This document shows positions 1 through 6,874 of a DNA stretch of 11,414 bases, piece by piece. A program made the position numbers and the translations under genes. Every line of letters starts with the position of its first letter. The stretch's first letter is position 1. The stretch is from positions 863,652-875,065 of the forward strand of contig NC_018258.1 of the NCBI RefSeq assembly GCF_000227135.1. The letters run 5' to 3'. The stretch is from Leishmania donovani. Lineage: Eukaryota; Euglenozoa; Kinetoplastea; Trypanosomatida; Trypanosomatidae. Under the pieces are notes generated by a model, which ran no database searches, was not told the origin of the DNA, and saw only the letters and a list, made by a program, of their open reading frames with translations.

Positions 1-124
1 CGCCTCCGGTCAGCGTGACGACAGCGAGGATCGATTGCAGATTGTGAAAGAAGTCGTGAGTGGCCGAAGCCGACACCCGCACAGCTGCTCGCGCCGTGCG
101 CTACAACGCAGACACCCCCGCCGC
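1..124 (-). other. 3' flank of left permease gene (probable 3' UTR, partial)
   Basis: This stretch lies immediately downstream of the TAG stop of copy A and reaches the window edge. In a trypanosomatid polycistronic unit it would be the start of the 3' UTR. It shows no similarity by eye to the sequence downstream of the right-hand permease stop (below 8599), so the two blocks have different 3' flanks. I see no coding sequence, RNA gene or repeat in it. Confidence 0.55.
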
Positions 125-1507
125 CTAGATCGTAACGTAGATGGTGCCGCCGGTGCCGAAGACAATGCCGACAACACCGCAGATCAGCAGCAGGTACGTG
201 TTCAGGTACGTGAACCATCCCACCTGCGCCACCGTGAAGTTGCCCGAGTACATGACGAAGAGCGCGGGGAAGATAAAGGCGATGAAGCCGCCGCTGATCG
301 AGCCGGCGAAGCCGAAGACGGTGCTGATGTTCGGGATGAACAGGCCACACAGCAGCGACGCGACGGAGAGCACAAGCACGACCAGCAGGTGCTGCCAGAA
401 CGGGATGTTGTCCACGTACGTCGTGTCCTCCGCGGTCCCGTCCACGTACTCCTCGTCCACGCCCTCACCTGCTTCGTAGTCCTCATCGATGGTTTGGGAG
501 GGATTGCGGCCTTTCGTTGTCCCCTCCATGCCGTGGCTGTTGTCCACCCCGTCGAGCTTGCAGGACTGGACAGCGTCGCTGTCGGCCACCGCCGCGGGCG
601 GATTCGCGGTCTGCTGGACGGTGGCGTCGGCGCCGCCAGCGACAAAGCCGAGCTCCTCCGCGCCGCCAGCCTCGGTGCGGTTGCGGTAGCGGTGCTGGAA
701 GCCGATCAGGTAGTACAGGGAGTTGCGCGCCGCAATGGTGACCAACGCATAGGCGACGCACAGCTTGATCATGACGGCAACGTAGGCGATCATGATGTCG
801 GCCTCCTCGAACGGGTTGAACATGAGCAGCAGCGACTTGCCGAGCAGGTTCTTGCTGCCAAAGTCGAAGTACCCGAACACGCTTACCAGCACGTACAGCG
901 TGCCGCACAGCATCATCCCAATGAACGCCGACAGCGTGAAGCTCTTCGTCGTGCGAATTTCGGGCCGCAAATCCCACAGAACCTCCTGCGCGTTTATTTG
1001 ACACGCGTACGCGAAAACAAAGATGCCGACGGAGTGGATTACGGAGTTGCCGGTGCGAAAAAGAAAGACGGTGTTGTGCTCCAGCTTGCCGTCATCCGCC
1101 TGGTTGCCGGACAGCTTCACGTGCTTGGACGTTTCCGCCAGCCCGTTACGGCAGCTGTGTGCGACAACCACGAAGACAAAGTACACCATGAACGTCACCG
1201 CGATGGCGGAGGCGTAGCGCAGTGAGTCGATGTGTTTCGGAATAACCAGCGGCAGCATCACGAAGAGCCAAACGATGACTGTGAGCACGCGGTTGCCCTG
1301 CGTGGTGGCGAGGAACTGGATGGCTCTGTTGTCGGGGTGCTGCTTTGCGGCGCCGGTGAAGATGGGACCAAGGCAGTTGCCCACGCTGATGATATAGGCG
1401 ACGCAGCTAGAAAAGCCGTGGAAAAAGCGGATGAACGCGGCCAAGTAGGAGAAGGCGTACCTTCTCGCCGGGAAGAGCCAGCGCGCCAAGCCCTCGAAGG
1501 TCTTGAT
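125..1507 (-). CDS. AAAP-family amino acid permease, copy A, C-terminal fragment (residues about 146-605)
   Basis: This is a plasma- or organelle-membrane amino acid transporter of the amino acid/auxin permease family; the substrate cannot be read from the sequence. Numbering follows a 605-residue composite built from copies A and B. The fragment starts at I146 beside a gap and ends at a TAG stop (125-127). Hydrophobic segments fall near residues 166-195 (TM3), 220-234 (TM4), 243-264 (TM5), 301-316 (TM6), 336-358 (TM7), 382-404 (TM8), then 514-536, 540-564 and 574-598 (TM9-11). Residues 415-512 form an acidic hydrophilic loop that should be cytosolic if the N-terminus is cytosolic. The protein ends in TIYVTI. 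Its TM3 differs from copy B at five or more residues (L167, I171, F173, H175, S179), so A and B are different paralogues and should not be joined into one gene. The 5' part is lost in the gap at 1508. Similar Leishmania genes are annotated as aATP11-like or AAT transporters; I cannot say which this is. Confidence 0.88.
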   Translation of the reverse strand: MKTFEGLARWLFPARRYAFSYLAAFIRFFHGFSSCVAYIISVGNCLGPIFTGAAKQHPDNRAIQFLATTQGNRVLTVIVWLFVMLPLVIPKHIDSLRYASAIAVTFMVYFVFVVVAHSCRNGLAETSKHVKLSGNQADDGKLEHNTVFLFRTGNSVIHSVGIFVFAYACQINAQEVLWDLRPEIRTTKSFTLSAFIGMMLCGTLYVLVSVFGYFDFGSKNLLGKSLLLMFNPFEEADIMIAYVAVMIKLCVAYALVTIAARNSLYYLIGFQHRYRNRTEAGGAEELGFVAGGADATVQQTANPPAAVADSDAVQSCKLDGVDNSHGMEGTTKGRNPSQTIDEDYEAGEGVDEEYVDGTAEDTTYVDNIPFWQHLLVVLVLSVASLLCGLFIPNISTVFGFAGSISGGFIAFIFPALFVMYSGNFTVAQVGWFTYLNTYLLLICGVVGIVFGTGGTIYVTI

Positions 1508-2061
1508 NNNNNNNNNNNNNNNNNNNNNNNNNNNNNNNNNNNNNNNNNNNNNNNNNNNNNNNNNNNNNNNNNNNNNNNNNNNNNNNNNNNNNNNNNNNNN
1601 NNNNNNGTGCGAAAAAGAAAGACGGTGTTGTGCTCCAGCTTGCCGTCATCCGCCTGGTTGCCGGACAGCTTCACGTGCTTGGACGTTTCCGCCAGCCCGT
1701 TACGGCAGCTGTGTGCGACAACCACGAAGACAAAGTACACCATGAACGTCACCGCGATGGCGGAGGCGTAGCGCAGTGAGTCGATGTGTTTCGGAATAAC
1801 CAGCGGCAGCATCACGAAGAGCCAAACGATGACTGTGAGCACGCGGTTGCCCTGCGTGGTGGCGAGGAACTGGATGGCTCTGTTGTCAGGGTGCTGCTTT
1901 GCGGCGCCGGTGAAGATGGGACCAAGGCAGTTGCCCACGCTGATGATGTAGGCGACGCAGCCAGAGAAGCCGTAGAACCATCTGACGAACGCGGCCCAGT
2001 AGGAGAAGGCGTACCTTCTCGCCGGGAAGAGCCAGCGCGCCAAGCCCTCGAAGGTCTTGAT
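1053..2061. repeat. Paralogous direct repeat across gap 1 (1053-1507 and 1607-2061)
   Basis: The two 455-bp arms lie 554 bp apart and encode residues 146-296 of the permease. They are identical by eye except for about 11 positions. One (1334 G, 1888 A) is a silent change in a proline codon, one is a silent tyrosine change, and the other nine cluster at 1406-1444 and 1960-1998. This is the pattern of tandem paralogues kept alike by conversion, with one diverged patch. Confidence 0.9.
1508..1606. other. Assembly gap (99 N), paralogue boundary
   Basis: This is a run of 99 N. The 455 bp on its left (1053-1507) recur on its right (1607-2061) with about 11 mismatches, nine of them in one 39-bp patch. 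The two sides are therefore paralogous gene copies, not one contig end seen twice. The true sequence here probably includes at least the 5' part of copy A, an intergenic spacer and the 3' part of copy B. Confidence 0.9.
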
Positions 2062-2496
2062 GCGCGTGTTCTCCGATGCGAGTGCCAGGATGTACATGGA
2101 GAAGACGGAGAAGTACGTGATGACGGCGAGGAAGATCATGGCGAGGATGATGCCTGCTGAGTCGGTCGCCGCCGGCAGGCCAAGGATGCCGGCGCCGATG
2201 GAAGAGCTCGCCATGTTGAAGGCGCCGGAGAGAATGCCGCCAGGCGGAACGATCACGTACACCGCTTTGATGACGCCGTCACGGATGGCCTGGAGCACGC
2301 CAAGACATCCGGAGCGGCGCGGCTGCGAGCGCGACTGGCGTTGAGAGCGCTGCCCTGCACTCTGCGACGTCGCCGTCGGCTTGGCCGTGCGCGCCGCACC
2401 TACCGTCATCGTGCTGCTGCGGGCGTGATCAGGGTGCTCCTCGCGCTGTTGCCCTCGACAGGTGTGAGGACAGCTATCGGCTGATCGGTTCGACAT
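1607..2496 (-). CDS. AAAP-family amino acid permease, copy B, N-terminal fragment (residues 1-296)
   Basis: This is the N-terminal half of the same transporter family. The start at 2496 is the first ATG downstream of the predicted spliced-leader acceptor and opens the frame leading into TM1. Residues 1-73 form a hydrophilic tail rich in Arg, Gln and Ser (for example RSQRQSRSQPRRSG), probably cytosolic. TM1 (about 74-112) carries the typical family N-terminal pattern, with PPGGILSGAFN followed by SSIGAGILGLP, where small residues break the helix near the substrate site in this fold. TM2 spans about 116-141, TM3 166-195, TM4 219-234 and TM5 243-264. The frame is open up to the gap at 1606 and would continue through TM6-TM11, so the 3' part is missing. 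TM3 has W167, V171, W173, Y175, S178 and G179, unlike A and the right-hand copies. M30 is an in-frame alternative start. Family assignment is firm; the substrate is unknown. Confidence 0.88.
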
Positions 2497-2668
2497 GAGC
2501 CGCCCGATGTGTCGAAGCTAACACAGAAAGAAGGCAGAGAGAGGGAGCGAGAGAGAGAGCCGGGGTGGGGGTGCGCGGATGATGATGCTGGTGGCGCGCA
2601 ATAGCAGGAGACACGCGGAGGGCAGAGGGTGGATGAGGTGGTGATGTAGAGGGCGACGGTGGCGAGAA
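2497..2668 (-). promoter_or_regulatory. Leader and trans-splice region of copy B (duplicate of 3059-3230)
   Basis: This sequence lies just upstream of the copy B start codon and ends at a gap. It repeats 3059-3230 with one difference seen (G at 2534, A at 3096). On the minus strand it carries the CT-rich tract (about 2523-2559) and an AG at 2518-2519, the presumed spliced-leader acceptor, giving a leader of about 21 nt before the ATG. Confidence 0.5.
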
Positions 2669-2767
2669 NNNNNNNNNNNNNNNNNNNNNNNNNNNNNNNN
2701 NNNNNNNNNNNNNNNNNNNNNNNNNNNNNNNNNNNNNNNNNNNNNNNNNNNNNNNNNNNNNNNNNNN
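2669..2767. other. Assembly gap (99 N), probably unmerged contig ends
   Basis: This is a run of 99 N. The 463 bp to its left (2206-2668) recur on its right (2768-3230) with a single mismatch by my reading. The simplest explanation is two contig ends that overlap but were not merged, with the mismatch reflecting an allele or an error. A second near-identical gene copy cannot be excluded. Confidence 0.85.
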
Positions 2768-3058
2768 GCTCGCCATGTTGAAGGCGCCGGAGAGAATGCC
2801 GCCAGGCGGAACGATCACGTACACCGCTTTGATGACGCCGTCACGGATGGCCTGGAGCACGCCAAGACATCCGGAGCGGCGCGGCTGCGAGCGCGACTGG
2901 CGTTGAGAGCGCTGCCCTGCACTCTGCGACGTCGCCGTCGGCTTGGCCGTGCGCGCCGCACCTACCGTCATCGTGCTGCTGCGGGCGTGATCAGGGTGCT
3001 CCTCGCGCTGTTGCCCTCGACAGGTGTGAGGACAGCTATCGGCTGATCGGTTCGACAT
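2768..3058 (-). CDS. AAAP-family amino acid permease, repeated start fragment (residues 1-97)
   Basis: This fragment encodes the 97 N-terminal residues, identical to those of copy B: the basic Arg/Gln/Ser-rich tail and the beginning of TM1 (VIVPPGGILSGAFNMAS). It then runs into the gap at 2767. The ATG at 3058 is 21 nt downstream of a candidate spliced-leader acceptor. It is either the same locus as 2206-2496 placed twice by the assembly or the 5' end of another tandem copy whose body is missing. It should not be counted as a separate gene without long-read support. Confidence 0.75.
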
Positions 3059-3079
3059 GAGCCGCCCGATGTGTCGAAG

Positions 3080-3121
3080 CTAACACAGAAAGAAGACAGA
3101 GAGAGGGAGCGAGAGAGAGAG
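3080..3121 (-). promoter_or_regulatory. Polypyrimidine tract and spliced-leader acceptor of the left permease gene
   Basis: On the minus strand a CT-rich tract (3121 down to about 3085, GA-rich on the plus strand) is followed by TGTGTTAG, with the AG at 3081-3080. Trypanosomatid trans-splicing uses a polypyrimidine tract followed by the first suitable AG, so the mature 5' UTR would be about 21 nt plus the spliced leader and contains no upstream ATG. Another AG at 3151-3150, preceded by a long C/T-rich stretch, is an alternative giving about 91 nt. Confidence 0.55.
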
Positions 3122-5250
3122 CCGGGGTGGGGGTGCGCGGATGATGATGCTGGTGGCGCGCAATAGCAGGAGACACGCGGAGGGCAGAGGGTGGATGAGG
3201 TGGTGATGTAGAGGGCGACGGTGGCGAGAAAGGAAGAGCTGCAGTGGAGCTGCGAGAGGCCGCCGAGGCGAGATGGGAAAGCCGAGCAGCGCACATCTTT
3301 GCTCCCGCGCGCAGCAGGAGCTCAGGGGCGCACGCAACGGGGGCGGCGAGGTCCCGCAGCGAGTAGAACACAGAGGGGAACATGAGAGGTCACGGAGAGA
3401 ACACACCGCTGCGCCGTCACGCCCCCTGCTTGCTCCGTGTCCGGGAGTGCATGCGTTGCACCGGATGACAGACGACTCCGTGCGTGTGAGCCACAACGCC
3501 ATCGCTGAGTCTCAGTGCCTCACTCATCTGACCGCGCCTTCTTGTGCCTTGATGGCCTCCAGCTCGAGGGGTGGAGCAGGGACGCAGTGCTGTGCAGAGA
3601 GAGACCGCTGCTCCGACATCCGCCGCGCAGCACAGTGTCACTTCTGTAACGCGTGAAGCACAGGCCGGGTGCGTCCTTTGGCAATGAGAAGACGCAACAC
3701 CGAGAAAGCCGGTGACGGCGGTGGTGGTGGGCTGGGCGGCTACCACCTCGCCCTTCCCAACTCGAAGCACAAGGATCCGCGCACAAGAGTGCAGGCGTAC
3801 TCTTGCCGGCGCTGAGTCGTAAGGCAACCACCACCTCTCCCCATCTTCGCGCGTATCCAGCAGCACTCCTTGCCTTCTCATCGACCCAAGGGATCCTCAT
3901 CGCAGCGCAGTGGAGACACAACGGCAGCGCCGCTGAGGAGAAGTCGTGCGCACCCACAGCCAACAGGCATGCCCGGCGTTACCTCGATGCAGCGCTGAGG
4001 CAGCCCATCATCCGATCCCCCTCACACGGTCTTTTCGTCCGCTTCCACAATGCCGGCAACGCCACCATGAGCGAGCAGCTCGATACAGAGATGCCAAGGC
4101 CGCTCCACGTGCAGCGGGGGCGGCTCCTGCTGGGAAAGAACAGAAGAAAAAACGGCGCCGCTTCACCTTGCAGCCCAGGCCCAGACAACCCCGTAAACGG
4201 CGCCTGCTCGCAAAAGCGCCGACGCGTGCCACACAGCGGCAGCCCCCCACTGCACGCTCAGGCAACACATTACCATGCCGCAGAGCACGGGAGGGGGGAG
4301 GGGGGCTACAACAGCCTGCAAGACGCTGCGCGGCACAGGATCATCAGCCGCACATCTCCGCACCTTCTAACTCACAGTCCAAAACGCGCACCGCCTTCAC
4401 GTGAAGCCATAGAGCAACCCTGGTAGGACCGCCGCCTGCTACCGGCTCAACAAGTGCGCAGGGAGGGGGCGCCACCAAAACAACAAGCAAACACTCCAAC
4501 TCACGCTGCACCACAGCGCGCAAAGACACCCGCAAAAGGAGATGAGGGGCTGTGCCGGTCAAAAAGAGCGGCCGCGGCGCGCACGGCAGCACCCAACCCC
4601 CAGCAGCCAGCTACCGATCCACGCACCTCGACACAGTACCTGGAGACCCCGCCAACGGCTCGCCAGTTGCTCAGAAGAGGGGCTTCGTAGCGCGCAGTTG
4701 CAGGCGTATGCCGTGGGATGTGAGTGGCTGAGGTGAGGGAGCCACGTCGGTGCGCTATGTGTGCTGCGGCCATCCCGGGGCGAGGCGAGCGCTCTCCGTG
4801 GCAGTCCGAGGCAAGGAGTGAAGGGCACGCGGGCCGTTGTCGGCGTCAGCGAGTCGTGAGTAGCCGCTGCTACGAAGGGGGATCGAGAGAGTGGGCGAAT
4901 GGGGATTGTGTGAGGCGCAGGGTGGGCAAAGGTCGTAGCGCTTCGATGATGGCGGCCAGCACTCCCCTGTGAAGAGACAACTCCGTTCCTGAATGACGTT
5001 CCCTCCACTCCTTTGTTTGCAGCTGGCCGGATTACGTGTGACGGCGTGTTTTAGGCGCCACCTTGCGCCCCCGCGGCGCTGTCGCACCCAAGCAAAGAGC
5101 GCAAACGGTCAGCAGGCAATCCAGAAGAAAGGCGGAGAACAGTCAGCGGTGCCAGAAGAGGGGGTAGGAGAGGTGCCTGTGCGCCTTCCAACACGCCTGC
5201 ACCCACCTGCATCGCAGCGGCACACACACACACACACCGACACGCGCATA
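3122..5250. other. Intergenic region without a recognised gene
   Basis: These 2.1 kb lie upstream of the left permease gene. Several frames stay open for 100-200 codons on either strand (for example 3417-3881 minus, 3803-4426 plus, 4559-5008 minus). Their translations are rich in Arg, Ser, Pro, Ala and His and show no domain, hydrophobic pattern or family resemblance, as expected by chance in GC-rich DNA. The sequence contains GA-rich runs, a G-rich run at 4288-4305 and a CA repeat near its right end. By trypanosomatid logic the poly(A) site of the right-hand gene should fall near the left end, upstream of the trans-splice signal. I see no tRNA or other RNA gene. Confidence 0.5.
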
Positions 5251-5375
5251 NNNNNNNNNNNNNNNNNNNNNNNNNNNNNNNNNNNNNNNNNNNNNNNNNN
5301 NNNNNNNNNNNNNNNNNNNNNNNNNNNNNNNNNNNNNNNNNNNNNNNNNCACACACACACACCGACACGCGCATA
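5221..5375. repeat. CA microsatellite interrupted by a gap
   Basis: A CA dinucleotide run (5221-5237) followed by CGACACGCGCATA reaches the gap. On the other side the same 26-bp end recurs from 5350 (CA run, then CGACACGCGCATA). The repeat probably caused the break, and the two runs are likely one locus. Confidence 0.8.
5251..5349. other. Assembly gap (99 N) at a microsatellite
   Basis: This is a run of 99 N between two identical 26-bp CA-repeat ends. The overlap suggests that little or no sequence is missing, although the length of the CA repeat is uncertain. Confidence 0.9.
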
Positions 5376-5515
5376 CCAAAGCGCGGATCGTGAGCGGGCG
5401 AGGAGCTTGGCGGAGATGCGAGACAGGAGGGGGAGGGTGGGGCGGGGCCCTCTCTCCGCCCTTCGATGCCAACGCTCAGGGAGGGGGGGCACGTGCGGTG
5501 TGGCTTAGTGATGTT

Positions 5516-6066
5516 TTCTCTCGCAGCATGTCCATTCTGCCGTAGTACATAGGGCCACTCTACCAGGCCTGCCACAGGCCCGATCGCCCGGCGCGAGGCA
5601 GTGGCTTGACACGGGCGTGAAAGCAATGCCGCCGCAGCCGTCTGAGAGCACGGCCCCTGCCTCACAATCTACCGACCCCACACCTCCCAGGCCGCCTCAC
5701 AGCAGCCCCCATTGTGCCGGCCGCCACCTGGCGCACGGCTTGGGACAGCTCAGGCTTCCCACCAGGTGGGCCGTGTGAGGGCCGGGTGGGATGCGCTCGA
5801 GCCGCATTGGCGCTTTGCCTGCCACATCGACGGCACATACGTGCCGACTGTCGCAGGTCGCACCGACGCAACGCCGCCCAGGGCCCGACTGCCGGCATCA
5901 GTAGCGATACATCGCTCCGACACCGCCACGTCGTGGGCACCTGGTCCTGCCACCAACAGAAGCGCTTCCGCACTGGCAGGGGATAGGGACTTCGTGGCGC
6001 CCCCACAGAGAGGGAGTGGGGTGCTGGGCAACGATACCGCGCGCTGACGCAGCCCCTGCCACCAGC
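5516..6066 (-). mobile_element. Possible SIDER-like degenerate retroposon (tentative)
   Basis: About 550 nt of more even, complex sequence stand out from the low-complexity surroundings. Read on the minus strand, the sense of the genes, the segment opens near TGGTGGCAGGGGCTGCG (6066 downwards), has a second related motif TGGTGGCAGGACCAGG about 110 nt further on (near 5956-5941), and ends in an A-rich stretch (GAGAGAAAAC, near 5516). SIDER elements of Leishmania are about 0.5-0.6 kb, non-coding, related to extinct ingi/L1Tc-type retroposons, carry two related copies of a signature near the 5' end, and sit mainly in 3' UTRs, where some affect mRNA stability or translation. Size, orientation, place and the two related motifs fit, but I cannot align it to a consensus. 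It also contains short perfect hairpins at 5831-5846 (6-bp arms) and 5903-5916 (5-bp arms). It could instead be unique 3' UTR sequence. Confidence 0.4.
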
Positions 6067-6073
6067 GAGCTAG

Positions 6074-6874
6074 TGCTATTTCAGAAAACGGAGAACAGGA
6101 AGAAAGATCGATGAGTCGATGAGAAAGGCGATGCACTTACACACGACGCGTGTGGCACAGGCACATGCGCTGGCAGGAGGGAGTGCGGGCATGATCGGCT
6201 AAACGTGTTCGGCGCCGGGGAGGCACCACTTCGATGCGACGGAAGAGAGATAAGGCCAACGAGAGGCTGTCGTCGCCTCGCAATACGACTTTTCACTCTG
6301 TGCGCACGCGGAGGTGTTCGATTCGGAATCGACTTTCCCGCATGTGGAGAGACCGCAGCGCCCTCTCCGCACTTTGCCAACGCCCTTGTCGCATCCTAGC
6401 CAGAAAACAAAATGGGAAAACGCANNNNNNNNNNNNNNNNNNNNNNNNNNNNNNNNNNNNNNNNNNNNNNNNNNNNNNNNNNNNNNNNNNNNNNNNNNNN
6501 NNNNNNNNNNNNNNNNNNNNNNNTGCTATTTCAGAAAACGGAGAACAGGAAGAAAGATCGATGAGTCGATGAGAAAGGCGATGCACTTACACACGACGCG
6601 TGTGGCACAGGCACATGCGCTGGCAGGAGGGAGTGCGGGCATGATCGGCTAAACGTGTTCGGCGCCGGGGAGGCACCACTTCGATGCGACGGAAGAGAGA
6701 TAAGGCCAACGAGAGGCTGTCGTCGCCTCGCAATACGACTTTTCACTCTGTGCGCACGCGGAGGTGTTCGATTCGGAATCGACTTTCCCGCATGTGGAGA
6801 GACCGCAGCGCCCTCTCCGCACTTTGCCAACGCCCTTGTCGCATCCTAGCCAGAAAACAAAATGGGAAAACGCA
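6074..6874. repeat. Identical direct repeat across gap 4 (6074-6424 and 6524-6874)
   Basis: Two 351-bp non-coding arms, 450 bp apart, are identical as far as I can read. They flank a 99-N gap exactly, so this is almost certainly one sequence present at both contig ends. No gene is apparent inside; the 99-codon open frame it carries is therefore also seen twice and has no protein-like features. Confidence 0.9.
6425..6523. other. Assembly gap (99 N), unmerged contig ends
   Basis: This is a run of 99 N between two identical 351-bp flanks. The real distance is probably shorter than shown: removing the gap and one arm would shorten the region by 450 bp. Confidence 0.9.

Larger units (their letters stand above)
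2206..3230. repeat. Direct repeat across gap 2 (2206-2668 and 2768-3230)
   Basis: The two 463-bp arms, 562 bp apart, cover residues 1-97 of the permease plus about 170 bp of upstream leader. The only mismatch seen is at 2534 versus 3096, inside the GA-rich tract. The identity extends into non-coding sequence, unlike the downstream flanks of the two gene blocks, which favours one locus seen twice. Confidence 0.85.

Noticed and set aside
35..1225. Long plus-strand open frame (396 codons) opposite the copy A permease, with similar ones at 1232-1771 and 8584-9498
   Set aside because: These are antisense to a clearly recognisable membrane protein. Their translations are rich in Arg, His, Val and Ala with no domain, and they reappear wherever the permease is duplicated. 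They are shadows caused by GC-rich codon usage.
1053..2061. Reading the repeats as a CRISPR array or a mobile-element direct repeat
   Set aside because: The repeats are hundreds of bases long, code for permease residues and flank assembly gaps. There are no short repeat units or spacers, and the genome is eukaryotic.
125..2496. Treating 125-2496 as one gene interrupted only by a sequencing gap
   Set aside because: Residues 146-296 would occur twice, and the two versions differ in TM3, so the fragments belong to different paralogues.
4288..4305. G-rich run as a possible G-quadruplex or regulatory site
   Set aside because: The Gs are on the plus strand, so the transcript of the minus-strand genes would be C-rich here, and the runs are poorly separated. 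It is probably simple low-complexity sequence.
3417..5008. Intergenic open frames (3417-3881 minus, 3803-4426 plus, 4559-5008 minus)
   Set aside because: They show no domain, signal peptide or membrane pattern, have low-complexity Arg/Ser/Pro/Ala/His composition, and lie alongside overlapping open frames on both strands, as random GC-rich DNA gives.
6081..6830. A 99-residue open frame present twice (6081-6380 and 6531-6830, minus strand)
   Set aside because: Its perfect duplication might suggest conservation, but both copies lie in identical gap-flanking arms and are probably one sequence seen twice. The protein has no recognisable features.
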